A stretch of 64,000 bases of DNA, taken from assembly GCA_947166385.1 (NCBI GenBank), contig CAMVEB010000018.1, forward strand, positions 1 to 64,000, read 5' to 3'. The stretch comes from an uncultured Clostridia bacterium (GTDB lineage Bacteria; Bacillota; Clostridia; Christensenellales; Aristaeellaceae). The notes beneath the pieces were generated by a model. It made no database searches and was not told the DNA's origin. It saw only the letters and a program-made list of their open reading frames with translations. Numbering within the stretch: position 1 is the first letter of the stretch; every line of letters begins with the position of its first letter. The position numbers were made by a program, and so were the translations under genes. Positions 52,326 to 61,029 of the stretch are shown in pieces.

Positions 52326-53681
52326 ATGCAGTATTACGGTACAAAGTTATCTGAAAACATTTCTCTCCGAAGGCCTGAAGGATACCTGTTATGCCTGAAT
52401 GTGCCGGTGGCGCGGTCGGGTACGCAGGAATACTGGCCGGAGGAACTGGGGGTGATGCAGACCGGGAACGGGATGACACGACGGGACGGGATGGTCCCGG
52501 TATACCGGCCGGAAGAGGAGGTGTTTGCGACCGAAACGATGGCGTCCTTCGAGGGGATGCCGGTGACCAACGACCACCCGAGGGACGGGGTCGACATCGA
52601 GAACATCCGGCGGGTGCAGGCCGGGCACGCGCACAACATCCGCAGGGGGCTTGGCGAGGAATCCGATCTGCTGCTGGCGGACCTGATCATCACCGACCCG
52701 GGGCTGATCGACGCGATCCTGCAAGGGAAACGGGAGATCAGCTGCGGGTATACGTATGAACTGCACGAGGAAAACGGACAATATATCCAGAGGAAGATAC
52801 GCGGGAACCATATCGCCGTGGTGGATGCCGGGCGGGCCGGGCCCCGCGTTTCGATTAAAGATCACAAAAAGGACCACAAAAAAGAAAGGAAGGTATCTGG
52901 TATGAAGAAATCCCTGACAAAAGTGCTGGCCCGGATGGCCAAGGACGGCGACGCGGAGACCGTCGCGGAAATCATTGAGGAGCTGATCGGCGACCCTACC
53001 GAAGAGGAGGAAACGGGCGCCACGGCCGGCGCGCCTGCTGCCGAAAATGCCGGAAATGCCGAAAACAAGAGCGAGGGGGCTGCGGTGGAAATCGAAACCA
53101 AAGAAGGAAACAAGGTCACGGTCGACGAGGACGCGCTGACGGCTGTGACCGAGCGGCTGGACCAGCTGATCACCATGTTCGCGCCGCTCATCGAGCCGAT
53201 GAAGCAGCTGATCGCGGTGATGGCGCTGAACGCGCCGGCGGCTGAGGATGAGGAGCCGGAGGAAGGCGCGATCCAGCCGGAGGAGATCGCCGAGATCGTT
53301 GAAGAGGTGCTGGAGACGAAGGAGAACGAGGCGCCCGCGGATGCCGCGGAGGAAGTCGCGGAGATCATCGGGAAGGTGCTGGAACCGCCGATCACCGGCG
53401 TGACGGAGGAAGAAGAGGAAGAGGAAGAGCCTGCCGAATCCGCCGCGGTGACGGACGCGCTGAAGGCGACGCTGCTGGCTTTCCGCCCGAGGCTCCAGGA
53501 CATGACACCGCGGGAGCGGCAGAAGACCTGCATCGACATCGCCAGGCGGCTGTACGGAAAGCCCCGGAAGGGAAACGACAGCGCGTCCATCGGGATGATG
53601 AGACGGCCAAAGGCGCGGCGGAACCCGCGGGATCTGGGGAAGCGGATCATGGAGAGCCGGAACGCGAACTGGCGGAAATGA
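52326..53681 (+). CDS. DUF2213 protein: prohead protease/scaffold
   Basis: 451 aa, GAGGTGAT just upstream. Residues 1-180 are DUF2213 (ETMASFEGMPVTNDHP, GKREISCGYTYELHEENGQYI, GNHIAVVDAGRAGPRV), a head-maturation protease-like domain. The rest is a Glu/Ala-rich coiled scaffold (VAEIIGKVLEPPITGVTEEEEEEEEP) and a basic tail. It probably guides capsid assembly and is then cut. Confidence 0.8.
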   Translation: MQYYGTKLSENISLRRPEGYLLCLNVPVARSGTQEYWPEELGVMQTGNGMTRRDGMVPVYRPEEEVFATETMASFEGMPVTNDHPRDGVDIENIRRVQAGHAHNIRRGLGEESDLLLADLIITDPGLIDAILQGKREISCGYTYELHEENGQYIQRKIRGNHIAVVDAGRAGPRVSIKDHKKDHKKERKVSGMKKSLTKVLARMAKDGDAETVAEIIEELIGDPTEEEETGATAGAPAAENAGNAENKSEGAAVEIETKEGNKVTVDEDALTAVTERLDQLITMFAPLIEPMKQLIAVMALNAPAAEDEEPEEGAIQPEEIAEIVEEVLETKENEAPADAAEEVAEIIGKVLEPPITGVTEEEEEEEEPAESAAVTDALKATLLAFRPRLQDMTPRERQKTCIDIARRLYGKPRKGNDSASIGMMRRPKARRNPRDLGKRIMESRNANWRK

Positions 53682-53698
53682 GAAAGGGGTGACGGCAG

Positions 53699-54184
53699 AT
53701 GGGCAAAGTGCTGAAGAATTTCAACAACGGATTCCCGGGGGCTGTGTCCCGGTCCGTGGATGAGGTGATTGTCTCGCTGCGGAACGGAAGCGGCGGGGAG
53801 ATCGAATTCGGGAAACCGGTTTTCCTGAAGACGGACGGATCCAACGCCGTGACGGTTTTCGACTCCTCGATGAGCGACGCGACCCGGTTCGTCGGGTTCA
53901 CGGTGCGCGACGGGGACAAGACGCCGGAGGAATATGGTTCCTCCACAGCGGTGTGGAAGAACAACGAGCCGGCGGACATTCTGGTGCGCGGGAGCATCGT
54001 GGTCCAGATCGAGACCGCGGCGACGCCGGGGCAGCAGGTGTATATCCGGGTATCGGACGGAAAGCTGACGACAAGCGCCGGATCCAGCGGATCCACCATC
54101 GCGCTGCCGCACGTGAACGCGCGGACGGCGCGGGACAACACGGGACGGTGCGAGATCACCGTCAAAGAACGGAATATTGTATAA
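53699..54184 (+). CDS. Capsid decoration/cement-type protein
   Basis: 161 aa; beta-rich throughout (EIEFGKPVFLKTDGSNAVTVF, RFVGFTVRDGDKTPEEYG, ADILVRGSIVVQIE). Position between scaffold and major capsid fits a head decoration protein. No catalytic motif. Confidence 0.65.
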   Translation: MGKVLKNFNNGFPGAVSRSVDEVIVSLRNGSGGEIEFGKPVFLKTDGSNAVTVFDSSMSDATRFVGFTVRDGDKTPEEYGSSTAVWKNNEPADILVRGSIVVQIETAATPGQQVYIRVSDGKLTTSAGSSGSTIALPHVNARTARDNTGRCEITVKERNIV

Positions 54185-54199
54185 GGAGGAGCCTGGCTT

Positions 54200-55165
54200 A
54201 TGAGTATTTTGACCCCGGCGGTCCGGGATATGACCGCGTATGACGCGTATGTGTTCCTGGAGAAGGAACTGGAGAAAATCGACGAGACGATTCTGGAGCC
54301 CCTGGTCGGGACGGACTGGCCGCGGGATATGCCGGTCGTCACCGGGGGCGGACTGCTGGAGACGATTGCCAGCATCGACGTGACGTATGCCTCCACCGGG
54401 ATGGACGACGACAATATCTTCTACGACGCGGCGAATGATATTCCCGTGATCCAGGCGGATATGAGCAAGTCGGTGGCGAGGTGCTTCAACTTCGCGGAAT
54501 TCATGGCGTTCAACCTGATGGAGAAGGACAAGATGCTGTCCGTCGGGCGGGATCCGGAGACGTTCCTGAACAAGGGGATCCGGCTGCACTGCGACAAGGT
54601 GATCGACCGGAATGTGTACGTCGGATTCAAGAAGGTGAACTCCTGCGGGCTGTGCAACAACCCGGCGATCTCCCGGTCGTCCGCGGTGCCGAACGCGGGA
54701 GGGACATCGACCCGGTGGAGCCAGAAGACAGCGGACGAGGTGCTGACGGATATCAACTACGCGCTGTCCGCCGTGTGGCGGGACAACGACTGCAGCAGCG
54801 ACGCGCTGCCGAACCACATCCTGATCCCGGTGGAGCAGTTTGGGCTGCTGGCGACAAGGAAGGTGTCGGATGATTCGGAGAGGTCGATCCTGACGTATGT
54901 GGAGCAGAACAATATCGCGGCGAAGCAGGGGAAGAGTCTGGTGATCTCGCCGTGCAAGTGGTGCGCGGGGATCGGGTCGGACAGCAGCGACAGGATGGTT
55001 GTGTACTGCAACCAGGTGGATCGGATTTGCTTTAATCTGACGCAGCCGCTGCGAAGGATGGAGACGGAGTATCACAACATGCGCGTGAAGATTCCGTATA
55101 TCGCGCAGTTCTCGGAGGTACGGTTTTTGTATCCGTCAACCGTCAGATATATGGACGCTATTTAA
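54200..55165 (+). CDS. Major capsid protein (DUF2184)
   Basis: 321 aa, AAGGAGG upstream. WPRDMPVVTGGGLLETIASIDVTYAS, ARCFNFAEFMAFNLMEKDKMLS and the C-terminal LTQPLRRMETEYHNMRVKIPYIAQFSEVRFLYPSTV fit DUF2184 capsids. HK97-like shell subunit. Confidence 0.82.
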   Translation: MSILTPAVRDMTAYDAYVFLEKELEKIDETILEPLVGTDWPRDMPVVTGGGLLETIASIDVTYASTGMDDDNIFYDAANDIPVIQADMSKSVARCFNFAEFMAFNLMEKDKMLSVGRDPETFLNKGIRLHCDKVIDRNVYVGFKKVNSCGLCNNPAISRSSAVPNAGGTSTRWSQKTADEVLTDINYALSAVWRDNDCSSDALPNHILIPVEQFGLLATRKVSDDSERSILTYVEQNNIAAKQGKSLVISPCKWCAGIGSDSSDRMVVYCNQVDRICFNLTQPLRRMETEYHNMRVKIPYIAQFSEVRFLYPSTVRYMDAI

Positions 55166-55176
55166 GGAGGCAGCCC

Positions 55177-55479
55177 ATGGAGATAACATCAAAAGTCTGT
55201 GCGGAATTCCGGGATCGGGAGGGCACAGTTGTTTTCAGGATCGGCGAGGAGATGAGACGGGGAATTATCCACGATGTACCGGAAACGGTGAAGGAGGACA
55301 GGCTGTTTCAGATGCTCGTGAAAGACGGATCCATTGACGTTTTCGGGAGCGAAAAGAAGGCTCCGGAAAACCAGCCCAATACGCGGGCAAATGAGGGAAA
55401 AAGGACGGAAGCAAAGAGTTCCGCCGCGCCGGATCAGAACCGGAGCAACGCGGGGAAGACGGAGCAGCCCAAGTGCTGA
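55177..55479 (+). CDS. Small head-region protein
   Basis: 100 aa, AGGAGG upstream. First 65 residues compact (VVFRIGEEMRRGIIHDVPETVKED), then a disordered polar tail. Overlaps the next gene by 7 bases. Unknown function. Confidence 0.55.
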   Translation: MEITSKVCAEFRDREGTVVFRIGEEMRRGIIHDVPETVKEDRLFQMLVKDGSIDVFGSEKKAPENQPNTRANEGKRTEAKSSAAPDQNRSNAGKTEQPKC

Positions 55480-55877
55480 ATGAGAATGACTTCCTGACTT
55501 TTTACCCCCAGTTTACCATATTTGCCCAGGGTGTTGTCCTGTCGGAGTATATCCGGCAGGCCAACGCCCGCTTTTCCGACTTTGAGGATGACGCGGAAGA
55601 GGCCCGGCGGCTGTTTGTGGCGCATCGGCTGACGATGTACGCGATGAGCTGCGCGGCGGCAGGGCCGGAGGCCACGATGGAAATGATCGCGGCGGCCGGA
55701 AAAGGCAGCCAGAACCGGATCGCGTCGAAGAAAGTTGGAGAAGTAACGGTCAGCTATTCGAACTCCTCGGCCGTTTCGGGAGGAGGGTTCGGGCTGCAGG
55801 ATCTGAATGAAACGGTATACGGGCTGCAGCTGATCAGTTTATTGAAAATCTATGGGTTTGGGAGATATATCCCATGA
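55473..55877 (+). CDS. Head-tail connector (DUF4054-type)
   Basis: 134 aa. LTFYPQFTIFAQGVVLSEYIRQANARF, helical core and KKVGEVTVSYSNSSAVSG...LQDLNETVYGLQLISLL near the end. Connector joining portal to tail; overlaps neighbours, consistent with one late operon. Confidence 0.7.
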   Translation: MLNENDFLTFYPQFTIFAQGVVLSEYIRQANARFSDFEDDAEEARRLFVAHRLTMYAMSCAAAGPEATMEMIAAAGKGSQNRIASKKVGEVTVSYSNSSAVSGGGFGLQDLNETVYGLQLISLLKIYGFGRYIP

Positions 55878-56374
55878 AATTAACAATGAAAGAAGATCCT
55901 GAGGAATTTGAGCAGATTGCCAAAGCATTGAAGGATCTGGGAAAGAAACAGGTGAAGATCGGTCTTCCGCCATCGGCGGGAGGCCGTTTTCAGTTCATCC
56001 TGGCGATCCAGGAGCACGGATCGCCGATCAACAGGATTCCGGCGAGGCCGGTGATCCAGCCGGCGCTGAGCTCGCCGGAGGTGCGGGACGCGATCGCGGA
56101 AGGGCTGACGGCGGCTGTGGAAGCGGCGTGGAACGGGGACGAAGCCGGGGCACAGGCCGGGCTGGAGGCCGCCGGGCAGGCCGGGGCGGACGGGATCCGG
56201 GCGTATATCGACGCCGGGGGACTGGCGCCGAACGCGGCGATCACCGTGAGCGGCGGATGGATGAGAAGCCGGGTATCGGGGAAGGCTTTCTGCGTGGCGG
56301 GGAAAGGAAAGAATACGCCGCTGGTGGATACCGGGGCGCTGTATGGCGCGTTTGGATACGAGGTGAGTGAATAA
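55874..56374 (+). CDS. Neck/tail-completion protein (HK97 gp10-like)
   Basis: 166 aa. VKIGLPPSAGG...FILAIQEHGSPINRIPARPVIQPAL is the typical gp10-like core and PLVDTGALYGAFGYEV its end. Needed to finish heads or join tails. Confidence 0.7.
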   Translation: MKLTMKEDPEEFEQIAKALKDLGKKQVKIGLPPSAGGRFQFILAIQEHGSPINRIPARPVIQPALSSPEVRDAIAEGLTAAVEAAWNGDEAGAQAGLEAAGQAGADGIRAYIDAGGLAPNAAITVSGGWMRSRVSGKAFCVAGKGKNTPLVDTGALYGAFGYEVSE

Positions 56375-56376
56375 AA

Positions 56377-56754
56377 ATGATATCAATGGATGTTGCCCTG
56401 CTCGATCGGGAGCTGGGCTTTACGCAGTTTACCGTCCGGAGGGTGAGCTATCACCGGCGGAACGGGGCATCGGAGCCGACGGAGCGGGAGAGGGCGGCGA
56501 CCGGGTGCATTCATCCGGGGACGCCGGAGATGCTGGAGCTGCTGCCGGAAGAGGAACGGCGGGAGGATTTCATCGCGGTGTATACCGGGTTCAATCTGTC
56601 GACCGGGGAGAACTACGGGCGCGGGGTGTATACCGCGCCGGACAGGATCCTCTGGCAGGGGAAGGAATACCGGGTCGTGCGGGTGAGAAACTGGCAGGCG
56701 TTCGGGTATACGCAGGCTTTGGCGGTGAGGGTGTATGAAGAGAGCGATTTATGA
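56377..56754 (+). CDS. Head-tail joining protein, unknown family
   Basis: 125 aa; beta-rich (FTQFTVRRVSYHRRNGAS, ENYGRGVYTAPDRILWQGKEYRVVRV). In the usual slot of a head closure protein. Overlaps the next gene by 20 bases. Confidence 0.6.
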   Translation: MISMDVALLDRELGFTQFTVRRVSYHRRNGASEPTERERAATGCIHPGTPEMLELLPEEERREDFIAVYTGFNLSTGENYGRGVYTAPDRILWQGKEYRVVRVRNWQAFGYTQALAVRVYEESDL

Positions 56755-57328
56755 GGCGATCTGCGCGTGCTTCGGGATGGAGCCGGGGTCGGAGGAGGCG
56801 TCGATACTGATCCGGGAAGCGTATCAGGAGCCGGAGAACACGCCGAGGCCGCCGAGGAACGCGGATGTGATTTACTATACCGTTCAGACGGATGGGATGA
56901 AGGAAGAGGCGCCGGCGGCGTATGAGCGGGTTCATCAGACGTGGACTGTGCACCGGTTTTGCCCGTGGACATTACTGATCGTCTGTTACGGTCCGCAGGC
57001 TGTATCCAACGCGGGGAAGATTCGATCTTTTCTATTTCTGGATGGGTATTCCTTGCCCAGGAGTATCCTGCGGAAGGCAGGGATCTATCCTGTGCCGGAA
57101 CCGAAGGCTCCGATGGAGATTTATGAGCCGGAAGGGTCGCTGTGGAGGAAACGGGCGGATTTGACGATCGCGCTGAGGGTGGAGGAAGAGATGGTTCATC
57201 CGACAAGCATAGACCGTGTGAATAGCACCCCGGAAATCATCGTACACGATTGGCAGCCCTGTAGCGGTCATTCCGCACGGCAGCCGGCTCTCGCCTACGC
57301 TGCTCGGGGTAGCGGTTCTAAGCTCTGA
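56735..57328 (+). CDS. Phage neck protein (LIC_12616-like) with C-terminus replaced
   Basis: 197 aa as an open frame, but only residues 1 to about 170 look phage-derived (FCPWTLLIVCYGPQAVSNAGKIRSFLF..., ending STPEIIVHD). The final ~28 residues are read from the R2 palindrome that begins at 57253. The original stop must have been near 57245. Probably functional if the tail is tolerated. Confidence 0.65.
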   Translation: MKRAIYEAICACFGMEPGSEEASILIREAYQEPENTPRPPRNADVIYYTVQTDGMKEEAPAAYERVHQTWTVHRFCPWTLLIVCYGPQAVSNAGKIRSFLFLDGYSLPRSILRKAGIYPVPEPKAPMEIYEPEGSLWRKRADLTIALRVEEEMVHPTSIDRVNSTPEIIVHDWQPCSGHSARQPALAYAARGSGSKL

Positions 57329-57404
57329 CTTCGCCTTACGGCTCGTCATCACTAAGAACCGACGCTCGCAGAGACTGCCTTTGCGGAACGACCGCACAGG
57401 CTGC
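57253..57404. repeat. R2: 152-nt cloverleaf-like palindrome
   Basis: The left arm (57253-57283) and right arm (57375-57404) are imperfect complements of ~30 bases (GCAGCC-TG-GCGGTC-TTCCGCA-GGCAG). Inside, CGGTTCTAAG (57313-57322) pairs with CTAAGAACCG (57352-57361) at 9 of 10. Composition unlike the phage genes around it. Not related to R1; no second copy seen in the window. Confidence 0.75.
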
Positions 57405-57462
57405 TCAAGACAAGTTGGATTGTTGTGTTTGCTTTTTAGGAACGAAAGGAACGAAAGAAATA

Positions 57463-58578
57463 ATGCTTTCAATTTCTACAATTGCCCAAGTCATCGTCAA
57501 TGCTCAGAGGGCTACAGTGGCGGCGACGCCTTTTGATACGGGACTGCTGATGATTAAGGACAGCAACTATCTGGCCGCGAAGAGGCTGAAGAGCTATGGG
57601 TCTTCGGCGGAAGCGGCGGCGGGATTGGCGGCTGACGGGTTTGGAGATACGACGCAGGCGTATCAGGCGGCGCAGAAGTATTTCGCGGCATCACCGGCAC
57701 CGACAAAGCTGCTGGTATCGTGCTATCCGAGCTCGGAGACGGCGGTGCAGGCTCTGGATCATATCCTGGATATGACGGCCGGGTTTTACGGAGTCGCGTA
57801 TGCGGATGCGATTGCGGACGCGGACTGGATGACGCTGGTGACACATGCGGAGGGGCTGATCAAGCCGGTGGTGCTGTTCGCGCCGCTGATTGGGACGCCG
57901 GCGAACGTCGTGGCGGCGAATTCTTTGCTGGACAGGCTGCACGCGGCCGGGGCGCGGCGGGTGGTTGCGATGTACGCGGGGGCTGTATCTGACGCGGCGG
58001 CGTGGATGGGCACCGCGATGGGCCTGCAGATGGCGCATACGGATTCAGCGTTTTCGCTGTGCTACAAGGCTGTCGGGGGGATTCAGCCTTCGGAGCTGAC
58101 GCAGTCGCAGGTGGACGCGATCGAGGCGCTGGGCGGCAATGTGTATGTGACCCGGGGGTATACGAAGCGGATGCTGGAGGAAGGAACGACGCCATCCGGG
58201 TACCGGTATGACGAGGTGCTGTATATGGACTGCATCGCGGAGGATCTGCAGAACGCGGCGGTGGCTTTGCTGGCGGACAATCCGGACAAGCTGCCGCAGA
58301 CGGACGACGCCTCGACGCAGTTCATCGCGGCGTTTTCATCGGTGCTGGCGGGGTATACGGCGAGGGGGATCCTGGCGACGTCGAAATGGCGCGGGAGCGC
58401 GGTCGGGAATCTGCAGCCGGGGGATTATCTGGAGAACGGGTATATGCTGTGGGCGGATTCGTATGATCATCAGTCGGAAGCGGACCGGGCGGCGCACAGG
58501 GCTGTGCCGATCCATGTCGCGCTGACGATGGCGGGGTCGGTGGAAAGCATTGTGATTATGGTGAATGTGAGGGTATAG
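57463..58578 (+). CDS. Tail sheath protein (DUF3383)
   Basis: 371 aa from MLSISTIAQVIVN. AAGLAADGFGDTTQAYQAAQKYFAASPAPTKLLV and the C-terminal AVPIHVALTMAGSVESIVIMVNV match DUF3383 sheaths, so the phage has a contractile tail. Good AAGGAA site 10 bases upstream. Confidence 0.85.
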   Translation: MLSISTIAQVIVNAQRATVAATPFDTGLLMIKDSNYLAAKRLKSYGSSAEAAAGLAADGFGDTTQAYQAAQKYFAASPAPTKLLVSCYPSSETAVQALDHILDMTAGFYGVAYADAIADADWMTLVTHAEGLIKPVVLFAPLIGTPANVVAANSLLDRLHAAGARRVVAMYAGAVSDAAAWMGTAMGLQMAHTDSAFSLCYKAVGGIQPSELTQSQVDAIEALGGNVYVTRGYTKRMLEEGTTPSGYRYDEVLYMDCIAEDLQNAAVALLADNPDKLPQTDDASTQFIAAFSSVLAGYTARGILATSKWRGSAVGNLQPGDYLENGYMLWADSYDHQSEADRAAHRAVPIHVALTMAGSVESIVIMVNVRV

Positions 58579-58582
58579 TGAA

Positions 58583-59017
58583 ATGGCATACAACATTTAT
58601 TCCCTGCCGGATGTGCGGGCGGTGCTGTCGCATCCGGATATCGGGACGGCGAACCTGCACCAGTGCGGACGGGGGAAGATGGTGATATCAGCGGCCGGGG
58701 ATCTGACGTCCCACACGACGACGGCCGACGGGTATGTGGTTGTGAACCGGCTGAAATCGACCAGCGGGCAGATCACGATTGAGGTGCCGCAGAACTCCCT
58801 GGGGGACTGGTTCCTGCGGCGGTGGGCCAACTGGCAGAAGGGGTGCCGGGACGTGCAGCGGCTGGCGCTGGGATCGCTGGTGGTCGAGGACAAGCCAGGG
58901 AACTTCAGCATTGTCTGCACTGGGGTGACGCTGCAGAAGATGCCGGACCGGACGTATGACAAGACGTCGGGAAATCTGACCTATACGCTTCTCGCGACGA
59001 CGATTACGGAGCAGTAG
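58583..59017 (+). CDS. Tail tube protein
   Basis: 144 aa, starting 2 bases after the sheath stop. IYSLPDVRAVLSHPDIGTANLHQCGRG... NSLGDWFLRRWANW and LTYTLLATTITEQ resemble small tube proteins of myophages. Position directly after sheath supports it. Confidence 0.72.
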   Translation: MAYNIYSLPDVRAVLSHPDIGTANLHQCGRGKMVISAAGDLTSHTTTADGYVVVNRLKSTSGQITIEVPQNSLGDWFLRRWANWQKGCRDVQRLALGSLVVEDKPGNFSIVCTGVTLQKMPDRTYDKTSGNLTYTLLATTITEQ

Positions 59018-59021
59018 AACC

Positions 59022-59417
59022 ATGAGAGAAATCTATAAGACGATTGCAATTCCGATCGACGGAAAAGAAGCGCAGTTCCGGCTGAAGAAACTGGATGCTT
59101 TTTCCGGGGCGGGACTGCTGCGGATGCTGGCCAGGCTGCCGGAGGCGGAAGAGGGAAAGGATTCGCTGACGGATCTGTTCAGCAGGATTCCGGATCAGGA
59201 GTTTAAGGGTCTGATGACGGTCTGCCTGCAGCACGCGGAAGTGCTGCTGCCGGCGGGGTATATGCCGGTCATCACCCAGGGGGAATGGTCGTATACGGAG
59301 CTGCAGTATGATACCGCGGTGTGCCTGAAGCTGACGATGGAAGAGGCGCTATGGACGCTGGAAGGTTTTTTCGGCGAAGGGGCCTCGATCTGCCGGAGCG
59401 GGACCCCGGGTTCGTGA
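59022..59417 (+). CDS. Tail assembly chaperone, upstream frame (G-type)
   Basis: 131 aa. Helical; overlaps in a second frame with 59372-59596. Carries T-TTT-TTC (59366-59372) in frame, the slippery heptamer for -1 shifting, at the codons for GFF. Stops 45 bases later if no shift occurs. Confidence 0.72.
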   Translation: MREIYKTIAIPIDGKEAQFRLKKLDAFSGAGLLRMLARLPEAEEGKDSLTDLFSRIPDQEFKGLMTVCLQHAEVLLPAGYMPVITQGEWSYTELQYDTAVCLKLTMEEALWTLEGFFGEGASICRSGTPGS

Positions 59418-59596
59418 TCTGCGAAGCGGTGAACATGGATGAGTTTGCTTTTCTGCCGGTGGCGATGGGCTTCTGGCAGCAGCATGAGCTATGGGACGGG
59501 ACGTATACGCTGGATGATCTGCTGGATATCGTGGAGATGATCCGGGTGAGAAATGAAAATGAGGCTCGGGCATCGGAGGTGATGAGCCATCGCTAG
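59372..59596 (+). CDS. Tail assembly chaperone, -1 frame extension (T part)
   Basis: Read after a -1 slip at 59366-59372 it continues RRRGLDLPERDPGFVICEAVNMDEF...GFWQQHELWDGTYTLDDLLDIVEMIRV, a typical chaperone C-terminus. No supported independent start lies near its beginning. The fusion would be about 190 aa. Confidence 0.65.
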   Translation, partial: RRRGLDLPERDPGFVICEAVNMDEFAFLPVAMGFWQQHELWDGTYTLDDLLDIVEMIRVRNENEARASEVMSHR

Positions 59597-60425
59597 TCAG
59601 GAGTTTCTTGTCTCTTTCGGGGTTGAGATTGATGAGGGCGGACTGGACAAGATCCAGGAGGCGTTGACTACCAACCGGGAGCTGGCGGAGCAGATGGGTT
59701 CCGCGTTTGAAAGCGCCCGGGAAGCGGTGGTCAATTTTTTTGCCCAGCTATCGGCGTCGCTGGCGGTGGACGGGGCGTCGAACCCGCTGAAGAAGATGCA
59801 GGAACTGGCGAAGGACGGGATGAAGATCGATTTCGATCTGGATACCGGCAAGGCAAAGAAGAGTCTGGAAGCGTTCCTGAAGGAAGCGGAGAAGCCGGTT
59901 GTGATCGCGGGGGACGGCGGGGAGATTGAGGCCGCCGGGAAAAGCGCGATGGGGAATCTGACTTCCCTATTCGCTTCGACGATTCTTGCCCTGAAGGGGG
60001 ATGCCTCGGCGGTTGTTTCCGCCGGGCAGGCGGCGCTGAATCAACTGAAGAGTCTATACGCGGGGACGGTGCTGACGGTCAAGGCCCAGGTGCAGACACA
60101 GGGGGCGCCGAAGAATCCGGGCGGCGAAACGCCGGCGGAAACGCCGCAGGAGACTGGGTCGCCGAAGCTGCCGGGGACGCCGTTTACGAAGCTGCTGGAG
60201 GCGAACGGCGGGGGCGGGGCTTTTCCGAAGATGACGGAGCTGAGGCATACGCTGACGGTTGGCGCCAATGCCGGGCTGCCGAATGCTATGACTACCAATA
60301 ATTCCAAAAACGTCGAAGCCCCAGTCACCATTACCGTTCAAGCCAACGGGAATAATGCTGAGGCTATCGGCAAGTCCATATATAACATGACGGAGAGGTA
60401 TCTGATGAGGACGTTGAGGGGGTAA
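59589..60425 (+). CDS. Short tail tape measure protein, apparent ATC start
   Basis: 278 aa if started at ATC 59589, which has GGAGG 9 bases upstream and yields ASQEFLVSFGVEIDEGGLDKIQEAL, a natural N-terminus; the first standard start is a TTG at 59664. The C-terminus APVTITVQANGNNAEAIGKSIYNMTERYLMRTLRG is the usual end. Tape measures normally have 600-1500 residues, so the middle may have been deleted. Confidence 0.65.
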   Translation: MASQEFLVSFGVEIDEGGLDKIQEALTTNRELAEQMGSAFESAREAVVNFFAQLSASLAVDGASNPLKKMQELAKDGMKIDFDLDTGKAKKSLEAFLKEAEKPVVIAGDGGEIEAAGKSAMGNLTSLFASTILALKGDASAVVSAGQAALNQLKSLYAGTVLTVKAQVQTQGAPKNPGGETPAETPQETGSPKLPGTPFTKLLEANGGGGAFPKMTELRHTLTVGANAGLPNAMTTNNSKNVEAPVTITVQANGNNAEAIGKSIYNMTERYLMRTLRG

Positions 60426-60519
60426 GGGCAGCCCGGGCTGCCTGAGTATGTTCTCGGGTGAGTTTGTAAAAGAACCGGGGAACGGAGGAACGGGAGAACC
60501 GGGGAACGGAGGAACGGGA

Positions 60520-61029
60520 ATGGCATCGTCTGCATATGTTTATGTGCCATCGTATGGGTATACCTATAGCTTTACAGGAGTTCTGTCCATCAACCATACT
60601 TTGTCGCTGAAGACGGATTCGGATGCGGAAGCGGCGACGGGAATTGATTATGTCAATGCCGCGAGGAACGCGCCGAACCAGGTGACGCTGGAGATCATTG
60701 AATCGGATGTGGGGCATGCGGCCGGGTGGGCGGCGCGGATGGCGCAGGCGATGGAGGCGCTGAAGCGGAACAGAACGATCTGCACGGTGAGCACGAAGTA
60801 TTTTACATATGAATCCATGCTGCTGACAGAGTTCACGATGATCGAGGATGCCACGAGCCAGAGCGGATGGCAGGGATCGCTGACGTTCACGCAGTTTGCG
60901 GTAAGCGGGAGTGGGTGGAAGAGCAATGATTATTCCTCGTATGCCGTGAACGTTGGGAACAGCGGGACGGTTGAGCAGCTGACGTATGAGGAGCTGATCG
61001 AATACATGCGGAGGAGCGGACAGATCTGA
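60520..61029 (+). CDS. Baseplate/distal tail protein
   Basis: 169 aa from MASSAYVY with GGAGG upstream. The frame is open back to 60448 through two perfect 8-residue EPGNGGTG repeats (24-base period, each holding a ribosome-site-like GGAGG). SFTGVLSINHTLSLKTDSDAE...GWQGSLTFTQF is beta-rich as in baseplate hub-proximal proteins. Family not certain. Confidence 0.6.
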   Translation: MASSAYVYVPSYGYTYSFTGVLSINHTLSLKTDSDAEAATGIDYVNAARNAPNQVTLEIIESDVGHAAGWAARMAQAMEALKRNRTICTVSTKYFTYESMLLTEFTMIEDATSQSGWQGSLTFTQFAVSGSGWKSNDYSSYAVNVGNSGTVEQLTYEELIEYMRRSGQI

